This document shows positions 8,769-17,344 of a stretch of 63,565 nt of DNA, in pieces (the stretch's first letter is position 1; the number at the start of each line of letters is the position of its first letter). The notes under the pieces were generated by a model. That model saw nothing but the letters and a program-made list of their open reading frames with translations. It ran no database searches and was not told where the DNA came from. This DNA comes from Propionibacteriales bacterium (GTDB taxonomy: Bacteria > Actinomycetota > Actinomycetes > Propionibacteriales > Nocardioidaceae), in NCBI GenBank assembly GCA_009377795.1, contig WHTJ01000014.1, forward strand, positions 1 to 63,565, read 5' to 3'. The translations under genes were made by a program, and so were the position numbers.

Positions 8769-10564
8769 CTGCCGACCTCCCTCGTGTCGTGCACGATCCG
8801 GCCGCCGACGACGGTGAGCGCGGGACGGATCCGCCGCATCTCCTCGTCGCTGACACCGAAGTAGTCCTTGTCGAGCACGAGCAGGTCGGCCAGTTTTCCG
8901 GGCTCGATCGAGCCGAGCTCCTGCTCGCGGTTCAGATACCACGCGTTGCCGCGGGTGTACATGTGCAGCGCCTGCTGGCGGGAGATCTGCTGGCCGGGGT
9001 TGATCTGCTCGCCGAACCAGTTCAGCCCGGTCGTCGCGTAGTGCAGCGCGAAGAACGGGTTGTGCGGGGCGATGTGCACGCCGTCCTCATGCAACCCTAG
9101 GGTGATCCCGCTGGCGACGAGCCTGGGGAACAGCGGCCCTCTCGGCTCACCGGACGCCAACGGGCTGTTCTGCCAGCGGAAGCCGGACGTCGAGACGCCC
9201 ACGTTGAGGTCCCTCAGCCGCCGGAGCTGGTCCTCGGTCGCGAAGTCGCCGTGCTGGAGCCCCCACCGCAGGTCCGTGATGCCGAACTCGGCGTCCATGG
9301 CCTCGTACGTCTCCACGACCTGCTGCACGTTGGTCACGCTGGACTGGCTGTTCTCGTTGCGCCAGCGGGCCTCGGCGACCAGGCGCTGCGCCTCGAACCA
9401 GACCTCGTATCCGGACGGGTTGGATGCCTGCAGGGCGAACGGCGCGGCCCACTCGCCGATCGCTCCGGTCCGGAGCAGGTCGTCGCCGAAGAACTGGAAC
9501 TGGTTCTTCAGCCGCTCGCGCAGCTCCGGGAGCTGGTTCTCCAGGCCGCCGAGATCCGGGTTGTTGCCCTGGTTGTGCAGGAAGTTCATCTGCAGCCGCA
9601 CGAGCGCGTCGCCGTCGCGGTGCACGTCGATCCAGCCGTCGTACATCCGGAAGTGGTCGAGCGTGGCAAGCGCGTGGTTCGGCTGCGGGTCGCGCGGACC
9701 GAAGCCGACCGCCACCAGCGTCTGGTCGAGGTTGGCCGTGATGCCGACCTGGGCGGAGAAGGCCATCGCGTCACGCGCACTGCGCTTCTTGTCCTCGAAC
9801 GTCTGGCGCACTCGCAGGTGGTACAGGGCGGTCGTCGACTGCAGACCGCCGGCGATCGAGCCGTCGTCGCCGACGGTGACCGGTCCGGCCAGCGGCGAGG
9901 TGACGTTCTCGAAGAACTCCTTGCCGAGGTTGTTCACCCGCGACGGCCCGTTGAACCGCTGGAAGAGCAGGACTGGCCGGTCGGGCACCGCCTCGTCGAG
10001 CTCGGCGAGCGTCGGGAGACGCCGCTCGGCCCACTGGTTCGGATGCCAGCCACCGATCGCCGTGATGAACGCACCCTCCGGCACGTCGCCTTGCGCCCGG
10101 CGGGCGGCCAGCATCTCCAGGACCTCGGCGATCGAGCTCGCCAGCTCGAGCTGGGCGACGTGGTGCCCGGGGCGGTTGGCGAGGCTCACGTAGTGCGTGT
10201 GGCTCTCGATCAGGCCCGGGACGACGGTGCGGCCGCGCAGGTCGATGACCCGCCCACCCGGGTTGGGCGCCGCGTCGCCGACGGCGATGAAGCGTCCGTT
10301 CCTCATCGACACCGCGCGGGCCACCGTCCCGGCGTCGTCCATGGTGTGGATCCGGCCGTTGACCAGGGTCAGCGCCTCGTCGCCGGTAGGTCCGCCCGGC
10401 GGGCCCGCACCCGACGGTGGTGCCGCCGCCTGCGCGGCGGCCGCCTCCCCGGTGGTCGCGCCGCCGAGTGCCGCGGCGGCTCCCGCCACCGCACCCGTCC
10501 TGAGGACGTCTCGGCGCGAGATTCCCCTACCCCGAGTCCGATTCTGGCTGTCGTGATCGCCCAT
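8765..10564 (-). CDS. Tat-exported amidohydrolase (Amidohydro_3 type), copy 3, first gene of operon
   Basis: The 599-residue protein has a longer N-terminus before the Tat motif SRRDVLRTG. The metal motif is HTH in GLIESHTH, and the C-terminal hallmark is IEPGKLADLLVLD. It is the promoter-proximal gene of the seven-gene operon reaching 343. The ATG at 10562-10564 is the only strong start ahead of the Tat signal. Compared with copies 1 and 2 it has an insertion after LHNQGN and more substitutions, so it looks like the oldest branch of the triplet. The 204 bp upstream (10565-10768) must hold the promoter and contain GTTAAC at 10672-10677 and the half-repeat at 10702-10730. Confidence 0.9.
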   Translation of the reverse strand: MGDHDSQNRTRGRGISRRDVLRTGAVAGAAAALGGATTGEAAAAQAAAPPSGAGPPGGPTGDEALTLVNGRIHTMDDAGTVARAVSMRNGRFIAVGDAAPNPGGRVIDLRGRTVVPGLIESHTHYVSLANRPGHHVAQLELASSIAEVLEMLAARRAQGDVPEGAFITAIGGWHPNQWAERRLPTLAELDEAVPDRPVLLFQRFNGPSRVNNLGKEFFENVTSPLAGPVTVGDDGSIAGGLQSTTALYHLRVRQTFEDKKRSARDAMAFSAQVGITANLDQTLVAVGFGPRDPQPNHALATLDHFRMYDGWIDVHRDGDALVRLQMNFLHNQGNNPDLGGLENQLPELRERLKNQFQFFGDDLLRTGAIGEWAAPFALQASNPSGYEVWFEAQRLVAEARWRNENSQSSVTNVQQVVETYEAMDAEFGITDLRWGLQHGDFATEDQLRRLRDLNVGVSTSGFRWQNSPLASGEPRGPLFPRLVASGITLGLHEDGVHIAPHNPFFALHYATTGLNWFGEQINPGQQISRQQALHMYTRGNAWYLNREQELGSIEPGKLADLLVLDKDYFGVSDEEMRRIRPALTVVGGRIVHDTREVGR

Positions 10565-10701
10565 CGATGGACACCGCCTTCACACCGTTCGTCCCGGACA
10601 GGACGGGTGCAGCTCTTAGGCGCGGAGTTTAGGCTCACTGAACGTGGTGTGCAATACCGCTGTTCGCAGTTGTTAACACTTCGTTGATCTCCGACTCGAC
10701 G

Positions 10702-10730
10702 TTCGCGCCGAGATTGCACATCTGGCCGAC
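10702..10730. repeat. Partial second copy of the 262-322 repeat arm
   Basis: The stretch TTCGCGCCGAGATTGCA is shared with the left arm at 262-291 (one mismatch at its first bases), followed by a variable CATCT/GAAGT and then GGCCGA. It lies between the first amidohydrolase gene and the regulator gene. Only one arm is present here, so it cannot form the long hairpin seen at 262-322. Confidence 0.6.
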
Positions 10731-10768
10731 CCGGACCCGTCGCGCCGGCGTGGAAGGAACGCCGCCGG

Positions 10769-11587
10769 TCAGTGCGAGGACTCGGCGATGAACCAGACGC
10801 CCACCGCGGGTTCGGAGCCCTCGTTGCGGTAGCCGTGCGGCGTGGTCGAGTCGAAGGAGATGGCGTCCCCCGCCTGCAGATGGTGCTCGTCGAACGCCAG
10901 CGTGAGGATCAGTTCACCCCGGATCAGGTATCCGTACTCCGTGCCCGTGTGGCGCATCAGCGCGCCGGACGTCGAGGACGACCCACCGGGCTGGTAGGTC
11001 ACGAGCAGGAAGTCGGCGTGGATGCCCGGTACCTGCCCGAGCAGCTCCCAGACCACGCCGCTTTCCAGGGTGAGGCCCTCGCGGTCGTCCGGGTGGACCA
11101 CGGGACCGACCCGTCGTCCGCGGTCCCGTCCGACCGTTCGCGGCGTCGGGCGGGCTGACGGCTGGTCGGCCGAGCGGATCGTCCCGATGGCGTGGACCGC
11201 CCCCGCCACCGCCGTCGCGTCGATCGCGGCCGCGTCGGACGGGGCATCGTCGGTGGCGGCCTCGACGGATTCGGGCGCCGCGTCGCCGGGAGCGAAGAGG
11301 TCCTCGATGGAGATGTCCAACGCGGTCGTGATCGCGTACAGAGTGCTCACCGACGGCTGGCTGCGCCCGGTCTCGATCTGGGAGATGAGGCTCGCCGACA
11401 CGCCGATGTCGCGGGCCAGACCCCGGACGGTCACGCCCCGCCTGGCCCGCTCCTCGCGGATTCGTTCTCCGATCGGCGGCACGCTGGGTGGGCTCACGCT
11501 GCGCTCTCCGCTGGACTCTCCGGTCGCCGACAGCGTCGGGCGAAGAGTACCGCCGCCACCGTCGGCTCCACGCGAAACCGGCGTCAT
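10769..11587 (-). CDS. XRE-family transcriptional regulator with C-terminal cupin
   Basis: The 272-residue one-component regulator has a helix-turn-helix of XRE/Cro type (from about residue 40: [14 protein letters not shown], then [13 protein letters not shown]) joined by a roughly 90-residue Ala/Asp-rich spacer to a cupin barrel in the last 90 residues ([14 protein letters not shown], then [17 protein letters not shown]). Such proteins bind DNA with the HTH and sense a small ligand in the cupin. It sits between two divergent units, the exported hydrolase/importer operon and the seven-gene catabolic operon, and is the obvious local regulator of both. A TTG one codon earlier (11590) is an alternative start. 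Confidence 0.88.
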   Translation of the reverse strand: MTPVSRGADGGGGTLRPTLSATGESSGERSVSPPSVPPIGERIREERARRGVTVRGLARDIGVSASLISQIETGRSQPSVSTLYAITTALDISIEDLFAPGDAAPESVEAATDDAPSDAAAIDATAVAGAVHAIGTIRSADQPSARPTPRTVGRDRGRRVGPVVHPDDREGLTLESGVVWELLGQVPGIHADFLLVTYQPGGSSSTSGALMRHTGTEYGYLIRGELILTLAFDEHHLQAGDAISFDSTTPHGYRNEGSEPAVGVWFIAESSH

Positions 11588-11667
11588 CAACCGCCTCCCG
11601 AATCCCGCCGCGCCTGATGATCGTCCGCAGCGGGTTGACGGGTTCGCCCGCGTCGGTTTAACTCATG

Positions 11668-11720
11668 GTAAGCGTTACTGAACATCTCACGCGAACTGTA
11701 CGCGCGACCGGATGTCCGGT
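11668..11720. promoter_or_regulatory. Two palindromes in the regulator/catabolic-operon promoter region
   Basis: Between the regulator start (11587) and the M24 gene start (about 11755) lie GTAA-GCG-TTAC (11668-11678) and ACCGGA-TG-TCCGGT (11707-11720). Either could be the operator of the divergent XRE-cupin protein. Both are seen directly; the assignment to that regulator is inference. Confidence 0.4.
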
Positions 11721-11754
11721 TCGCTCGCGGGTGCACCAGTCGACGAGGAGGTGC

Positions 11755-13092
11755 ATGGACACGATGGCGATCCACACGTACGGCACTAACGCCGTCGACT
11801 GGGAGGAGCGGATCGATCTCGATCGGCTCCGCGACGAGCGACTAGCCAGGCTGCAGACCACGCTCGAGGCCTCGTCATTGGGGTCCCTCCTCACGTTCGA
11901 CTTCTCCAACATCCGCTACATGACCTCCACCCACATCGGCACCTGGGCGATGGACAAGCTGATCCGGTTCGCCGTGCTGCCCCAGGGCGGCAAGCCGGTG
12001 GTCTGGGACTTCGGCTCCGCCGCCAAGCATCACCAGCTCTACAACCCCTGGCTGGAAGGCGAGTCCCGCGCCCGCGCGGGCATCTCCACGCTGCGGGGCG
12101 CGTTCAACCCGGACGCCGGGATCGCCGAGGAGGTCGCCCGCAAGGTGGCCGAGGTGTTGACCGAGCACGGGCTCGAGAAGGAGCCGGTCGGCGTCGACAT
12201 CGTGGAGATGCCCATCCTGGCCGCACTTCGCCAGCAGGGGCTCGACGTGGTCGACGGCCAGCAGGTGTTCCTGAGCGCGCGGCGGATCAAGACGAAGGAC
12301 GAGATCGCGCTGCTCACCCAGGCGTGCTCCATGGTCGATGCGGCGTACGAGGAGCTCTACCGGTTCCTGCGGCCCGGTGTACGCGAGAACGAGTGCGTCG
12401 GGCTGGTCTCGAAGGTGCTGTACGACCTCGGCAGCGAGTACGTCGAAGGGGTCAACGCCATCTCCGGCGAGCGCTGCTCACCGCATCCGCACGTCTACAG
12501 CGACCGGCTGGTCCGTCCCGGCGATCCGGCGTTCTTCGACATCCTGCACAGCCACCTGGGCTACCGCACCTGCTACTACCGCACGTTCGCCGTCGGCAGC
12601 GCGTCCGTCGCGCAGCAGGACGCCTACACCCGGTGCCGGGAGTTCATCGACCATGCCATCTCGCTGGTCAAGCCCGGTGCGACCACCGGCGACATCGTGT
12701 CGGTGTGGCCACGAGCCGAGGAGTTCGGCTTCCCCGACGAGGAGGCCGCCTTCGCCCTGCAGTACGGACACGGCGTCGGGATGTCGATCTGGGAGAAGCC
12801 GATCTTCTCCCGGCTGGTGTCGCTGGACCATCCGGAAACCCTGGAGGAGGGCATGGTCTTCGCCCTCGAGACGTTCTGGCCGGCCGGCGACGGCTGGTCC
12901 GCGGCCCGGATCGAGGAGGAGGTCGTGGTCACCGCGGACGGATGCGAGGTGATCACCAAGTTCCCGGCCGAGGAGCTCCTGGTCGCCGGCCAGAAGTACT
13001 GGACGGCCGGCGGTTCCCTGGACACCCTGCGCGAGGCACAGTCGCACCTGAACACCAACTCCAAGCCGACGAACGATGGCCGTGTCGACTGA
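11755..13092 (+). CDS. M24-family (creatinase/prolidase fold) hydrolase with an altered metal site
   Basis: About 445 residues with a creatinase-type N-terminal domain and a pita-bread C-terminal domain. Four of the five usual M24 metal-ligand positions are visible: Asp in FFDILHS, His in GHGVGMSIW, Glu in MVFALETF and Glu in ARIEEEVVV. The second Asp of the canonical DAG(x)nSD pattern is replaced (GYRTCYYRTF, Cys at the position). It may therefore act without the normal dinuclear metal centre, as creatinase does, or use a modified one. AGGAGG at 11746-11751 fits either ATG 11755 or ATG 11764. It is the first gene of a seven-gene operon, and the next gene starts 17 bp before its end. Confidence 0.82.
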   Translation: MDTMAIHTYGTNAVDWEERIDLDRLRDERLARLQTTLEASSLGSLLTFDFSNIRYMTSTHIGTWAMDKLIRFAVLPQGGKPVVWDFGSAAKHHQLYNPWLEGESRARAGISTLRGAFNPDAGIAEEVARKVAEVLTEHGLEKEPVGVDIVEMPILAALRQQGLDVVDGQQVFLSARRIKTKDEIALLTQACSMVDAAYEELYRFLRPGVRENECVGLVSKVLYDLGSEYVEGVNAISGERCSPHPHVYSDRLVRPGDPAFFDILHSHLGYRTCYYRTFAVGSASVAQQDAYTRCREFIDHAISLVKPGATTGDIVSVWPRAEEFGFPDEEAAFALQYGHGVGMSIWEKPIFSRLVSLDHPETLEEGMVFALETFWPAGDGWSAARIEEEVVVTADGCEVITKFPAEELLVAGQKYWTAGGSLDTLREAQSHLNTNSKPTNDGRVD

Positions 13093-14086
13093 AGCCGGCC
13101 AGCTCACCGACCAGGCAGCGGAGCTGCTGGACCTCTACCAGCAGATGGCGGTCATCCGCCGTACCGAGAAGGCGGCCAACGACCTGTTCCTGGCCGGACT
13201 CGTGAAGGGCACGACCCACCTCGCCGCCGGGCAGGAGGCGGTCGCGGTCGGCGCCAGCGCCGCGTTGCGTCCCGACGACTACGTGTTCGCCACCTATCGC
13301 GGTCACCACCACGCCATGGCGCGCGGGGCGTCGCCGGAGGCCTGTCTCGCCGAGCTGATGAGCAAGTCGACCGGGCTGTGCGGCGCCAAGGGCGGGTCCA
13401 TGCACCTGACCAAGGCCGACACCGGGATGCTCGGGTCGTACGCCATCGTCGGCTCGCACCTGCCGATGGCGACGGGCGCCGCGTGGTCGGCGACCCTGCG
13501 CGGTACGGAGCAGGTGGCGGTGGCGTTCTTCGGCGACGGGGCCACGAACATCGGGGCGTTCCACGAGGCGCTCAACCTGGCCGCGGTATGGCGGCTGCCG
13601 GTGTTGTTCGTCTGCGAGAACAACCTCTACATGGAGTACACCCCGATCGGCTCGGTCACCGCGGTCGCCAACCCGGCGGCCGATCGGGCGTCGGCGCACA
13701 ACCTGCCGTCGGAGGTCATCGACGGCAACGACGTGCTGGTCGTACGCGACCGGATGAGCGAGGCGGTCGCGCGTGCGCGTGCGGGAGGAGGGCCCACCGT
13801 GCTGGAGGCCCGCACCTACCGGCACTACGGGCACAGCCGCACCGACCCGGCGAAGTACCGGCCGGAGGACGAGGTACGCGACTGGATGGCACGCGACCCG
13901 CTGACGGTGACCCGCGAGCAGCTCAGCCGGTTGGGGATCGGAGACGGCCCGCTCGACGAGGCCGACCAGCGCGCCGACCAGATCATCGCGGCCGCGGTCG
14001 ACGCCGCCAAGGCGGCGCCCGGTCCCGACCTCGGTGCCACGTACACCCATGTCTGGGCGGAGGAGAGTACGACATGGCGGACGTGA
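13076..14086 (+). CDS. Thiamine-diphosphate-dependent 2-oxoacid/acetoin dehydrogenase E1, alpha subunit
   Basis: The 336-residue E1 alpha subunit has the ThDP-binding motif from GDGATN (153-158) to ENN (about 181-183). The stretch YRGHHHAMARG and GAKGGSMHL are typical of acetoin/pyruvate dehydrogenase alpha chains. It would decarboxylate or cleave a 2-oxo acid or acetoin-like substrate together with the beta subunit encoded next (13-bp overlap). No E2 acyltransferase or E3 gene is seen in the operon, so either it borrows components from elsewhere or it works with another acceptor. Acetoin-type AcoA is the closest named comparison, but the substrate is unproven. Confidence 0.9.
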   Translation: MAVSTEAGQLTDQAAELLDLYQQMAVIRRTEKAANDLFLAGLVKGTTHLAAGQEAVAVGASAALRPDDYVFATYRGHHHAMARGASPEACLAELMSKSTGLCGAKGGSMHLTKADTGMLGSYAIVGSHLPMATGAAWSATLRGTEQVAVAFFGDGATNIGAFHEALNLAAVWRLPVLFVCENNLYMEYTPIGSVTAVANPAADRASAHNLPSEVIDGNDVLVVRDRMSEAVARARAGGGPTVLEARTYRHYGHSRTDPAKYRPEDEVRDWMARDPLTVTREQLSRLGIGDGPLDEADQRADQIIAAAVDAAKAAPGPDLGATYTHVWAEESTTWRT

Positions 14087-15051
14087 CTTACCGAGATGCT
14101 GTCGCCGACGGCATCGCCCGCGAGATGCGGCGCGATCCGACCGTCGTCTGCCTGGGCGAGGATATCGGAGCGGCCGAGGGCGTGTTCAAGACCACGGTCG
14201 GACTGTTCCAGGAGTTCGGCCCGAAACGGGTGTGGGACACCCCTATCTCGGAGCAGGCGATCGTCGGCGCCGCGCTGGGCGCGGCGATGACCGGGATGCG
14301 CCCGGTCGCCGAGATCATGTTCTCCGACTTCCTCGCGTGCTGCTGGGACTACATGGCCAACGAGATCCCGAAGGTGCGTTACATGACCGGCGGCCAGCTG
14401 AGCGCGCCGCTGGTGGTGCGCACCGCCAACGGCGGCGGGCTCGGCTTCGGGGCGCAACACTCGCAGGCGGTGGAGAACTGGACGTTCACCGTACCCGGCC
14501 TCAAGGTCGTCGCCCCGTCGACGCCGGCCGACGTGGTGGGGTTGATGGCCTCGGCGATTCGCAGCGAGGACCCCGTGGTCTTCTTCGAGCACAAGGGACT
14601 CCTGGCAACCAAGGGCCCGGCGGCACCCGACGATCACGTGGTGCCGCTCGGCGAGGCGGCGGTCGTACGAGACGGCAGCGACGTCACGCTGGTGGCTCTC
14701 GCGTCCACCGTGCCGACATCGCTCGCCGCCGCCGACGTGCTGGCCGAGGAGGGGATCTCGGCGGAGGTCGTCGACCTGCGCTGCCTCGTCCCGCTCGACA
14801 TGCGCCGGGTCCTGGACTCGGTGCAACGTACCTCGCGACTGGTCATCGTCGAGGAGAACCCGTACCAGGGTGGTTGGGGAGGCACGGTGGCGTCGATCGT
14901 CGCCGACGAGGGCTTCGAGCTGCTCGACGCACCCATCCGCCGGGTGGCGGCGGCATGCGTGCCGCTGCCGTTCGCCGACGTACTCGAGGCCGAGGCCATC
15001 CCCTCCGCCGACGACGTTGTCGACACCGTGCGCCGACTGACCGCCTACTGA
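14074..15051 (+). CDS. Thiamine-diphosphate-dependent dehydrogenase E1, beta subunit
   Basis: The 325-residue beta partner of the preceding gene has the family opening TYRDAVADGIAREM, CLGEDIG and DTPISEQAIVGAALGAA, followed by the transketolase C-terminal domain (CLVPLD, EENPYQGGWG). The start is the ATG at 14074, preceded by AGGAGAG (14061-14067). The open frame extends 5', but that part is a shadow of the alpha gene. The alpha and beta genes overlap by 13 bp, consistent with a stoichiometric heterotetramer. Confidence 0.92.
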   Translation: MADVTYRDAVADGIAREMRRDPTVVCLGEDIGAAEGVFKTTVGLFQEFGPKRVWDTPISEQAIVGAALGAAMTGMRPVAEIMFSDFLACCWDYMANEIPKVRYMTGGQLSAPLVVRTANGGGLGFGAQHSQAVENWTFTVPGLKVVAPSTPADVVGLMASAIRSEDPVVFFEHKGLLATKGPAAPDDHVVPLGEAAVVRDGSDVTLVALASTVPTSLAAADVLAEEGISAEVVDLRCLVPLDMRRVLDSVQRTSRLVIVEENPYQGGWGGTVASIVADEGFELLDAPIRRVAAACVPLPFADVLEAEAIPSADDVVDTVRRLTAY

Positions 15052-15086
15052 CCGACGACATCCATCCACGCAGGAGGGTCAGGCAC

Positions 15087-16439
15087 ATGAGCAACAAGAT
15101 GCTTGTTCGGGGCGGTCATGTCATATCCATGGACCCGGAGATCGGTGATCTCCCATCGGGAGGCGTGCTCATCGAGGACGACAAGATCGCGGCCGTCCAA
15201 CCGGAGATCCAGGCCGACGCCGAGGTCGTCGACGCCACCGGAAGCATCGTCATCCCTGGATTCGTCGACACCCACCGGCACACCTGGGAGGCCGCCATCC
15301 GGGGCTGCGCGCCGAACGCCACACTGGACGACTACTTCGTCGAGGTCCTGGACACGTTCGCTCCGCTCTACCGGGCCGAGGACGTCTACGCATCCAACCT
15401 GGCCGGAGCGCTGGAGTGCCTCGACGCCGGCATCACGACGCTGGTCGACTGGTCGCACATCAACAACACACCCGACCACCCGGACGCCGCGATCCGCGCG
15501 CTCCAGGAGGTCGGCATCCGGTCGCAGTACGCGTACGGCAGCGCCAACACGTCGCTGGCGGACTACTGGTTCGAGAGCAAGCTGGTGATGCCGGACGACG
15601 ACATCCGGCGGATCCGGGACACGTACTTCTCCTCCGACGACGGGCTGCTCACGCTGGCGCTGGCCACCCGCGGTCCGGGCTTCTGCCTCGCCGACGTGGT
15701 CCAGTCCGAGTGGGCGCTGGCACGCGAGCTCTCCGTCCCGATCACCGTGCACGTCGCGATGGGCAGGCTGGCCGGCCGGTTCGGCATGGTCAAGCAGCTG
15801 CACGACATGAACCTGCTGGGGTCCGACACGACGTACGTGCACTGCTGCTATTTCAGCGACGAGGAGTGGCAGCTGGTGGCCGACAGCGGCGGCACCGTCT
15901 CCATCGCGCCCCAGGTCGAGATGCAGATGGGACACGGCTGGCCGCCGACCATGAAGGCGATCGAGTACGGCCTGCGGCCGAGCCTGTCCATCGACGTCGT
16001 GACCACCGTGCCGGGCGACATGTTCAGCCAGATGCGGGCCGCGTTCGGGTCGGACCGGGCCCGGGTCAACGCCGAGTGCTGGCAGGCCGACGAGCCTGTA
16101 CCGGAGACGATGCTCACCGCCCGGCAGATGCTGGAGATGGCGACCGTCAACGGCGCGTACGTCGCCGGGCTGGAGGACCGGACCGGCTCGCTGACGCCGG
16201 GCAAGCAGGCCGACCTCGTGGTGCTGGACGCGGGCTCGCTCAACGTGGCGCCGGTGATCGACCCGGTGGCCGCGGTGACACTGTGCGCCGACACCTCCAA
16301 CGTTGACACCGTGATCGTGGGCGGCGTCGTACGCAAGCGGGACGGCAAGCTGCTCGCGGACGTGGACAATGCCCGTCGGCAGGTGGAGGCGTCCCGCGAC
16401 TACCTGGTGGGCCAGGTAGAGGAGCGGAAGTCGGCATGA
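15087..16439 (+). CDS. Amidohydrolase (cytosine deaminase/TrzN-like)
   Basis: The 450-residue cytosolic metal-dependent hydrolase has HRH at about residues 63-65 (DTHRHTWE), HVAMG in the middle, a later DVVTT segment and the C-terminal TGSLTPGKQADLVVLD. This subgroup includes chlorohydrolases and deaminases acting on N-heterocycles and guanidino-type compounds. The ATG at 15087 follows a good site (CAGGAGGG). There is no signal peptide, unlike the three hydrolases across the divergent promoter, so it probably acts on an imported product. The stop overlaps the bicupin start by 4 bp. Confidence 0.88.
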   Translation: MSNKMLVRGGHVISMDPEIGDLPSGGVLIEDDKIAAVQPEIQADAEVVDATGSIVIPGFVDTHRHTWEAAIRGCAPNATLDDYFVEVLDTFAPLYRAEDVYASNLAGALECLDAGITTLVDWSHINNTPDHPDAAIRALQEVGIRSQYAYGSANTSLADYWFESKLVMPDDDIRRIRDTYFSSDDGLLTLALATRGPGFCLADVVQSEWALARELSVPITVHVAMGRLAGRFGMVKQLHDMNLLGSDTTYVHCCYFSDEEWQLVADSGGTVSIAPQVEMQMGHGWPPTMKAIEYGLRPSLSIDVVTTVPGDMFSQMRAAFGSDRARVNAECWQADEPVPETMLTARQMLEMATVNGAYVAGLEDRTGSLTPGKQADLVVLDAGSLNVAPVIDPVAAVTLCADTSNVDTVIVGGVVRKRDGKLLADVDNARRQVEASRDYLVGQVEERKSA

Positions 16440-17341
16440 CGTCCTCGTCTCGGCACGTCGTACGCCGGGCCTCGGAGGCGACGTACGCCGCACCCACCGA
16501 AGAGTCGGCGACCGGCAGCACCGGATTCTCCTGCTGGCGGGCCGTCGACGAGACCACGCCGGCCGTGCACACCGGCTTCGCAGTCTGCCGCCTGGAGCCC
16601 GGCGGATCGGTGCCGGCCGGCGTGCAGTCGTTCGAGGAATGCGTGTACGTCCTCGACGGTACGGTCGTGCTCACGACCCCCGAGGGCGACAGGGCGCTGG
16701 GGCCGGGCGACTACGGCCTCATACCGATCGGGCTCCCCCATGCGTGGCGCAACGACGGGGACGAGCCCGCCCGGTGGGCGCGGATGCTCGCGCCACAGCC
16801 ACGGTCCCGGTACGCCGGAGACGCGATCGCGGTCCCCACCCTGCCGGCCGGCTCCGCGGCCGCGGTCGACGTCCGCGACCCGCGCAACCGGCTGTTCGGG
16901 CACATCGAGCTGGAGAACATGGACGTCGGCAAGCAGTCACAGGACCTGCTCGCGGCGTCGGCGAGCATGCGTACCGCGTTGCTCGTCTACAGCGGGATCA
17001 CCGTGAAGATGATGGTGGACTCCGACCTGGGTGCCCAGCACACGACCATGTTCATGGTGCACTACGACCCGGATGGGGTGGCCGGGCCGCATGACCATCC
17101 GTTCGAGGAGACGTACCTCTTCCTCGAGGGCCGGGTCGAGGCCGAGTTCGACGGCGAGCGGTACGAGCTGGGGCCCGGCGACGTCGCGTTCGCGGGCGTC
17201 GGATGCGTACACAGCTTCCGCAACCTGGGCCACGGCCCGCTGCGGTGGCTGGAGACGCAGGCTCCGCAGCCGCCGAGCCGGCACTCCTACCGGTTCGTCC
17301 GGGACTGGGACTACCTGCGCAGCGCGCTGGAAGGGAGCTGA
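16436..17341 (+). CDS. Two-domain cupin protein (bicupin)
   Basis: The 301-residue protein has two cupin barrels. The first (about 45-125) has EECVYVLDG and LIPIGLPHAWRN; the second (about 205-285) has GPHDHPFEETYLFLEG and GVGCVHSFRN, with the HxH...E...H metal ligands intact in the second barrel and degraded in the first. The architecture resembles (S)-ureidoglycine aminohydrolase and other ureide-processing bicupins, which would suit a nitrogen-rich substrate, but I cannot assign the reaction. The ATGA overlap with the amidohydrolase gene suggests a consecutive or accessory step. Confidence 0.8.
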   Translation: MTSSSRHVVRRASEATYAAPTEESATGSTGFSCWRAVDETTPAVHTGFAVCRLEPGGSVPAGVQSFEECVYVLDGTVVLTTPEGDRALGPGDYGLIPIGLPHAWRNDGDEPARWARMLAPQPRSRYAGDAIAVPTLPAGSAAAVDVRDPRNRLFGHIELENMDVGKQSQDLLAASASMRTALLVYSGITVKMMVDSDLGAQHTTMFMVHYDPDGVAGPHDHPFEETYLFLEGRVEAEFDGERYELGPGDVAFAGVGCVHSFRNLGHGPLRWLETQAPQPPSRHSYRFVRDWDYLRSALEGS

Positions 17342-17344
17342 ACG

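Noticed and set aside
13378-14073. 5' extension of the E1 beta frame to 13378
   Set aside because: This part overlaps the E1 alpha gene in another frame and has no motif; the ATG at 14074 with AGGAGAG is the real start.
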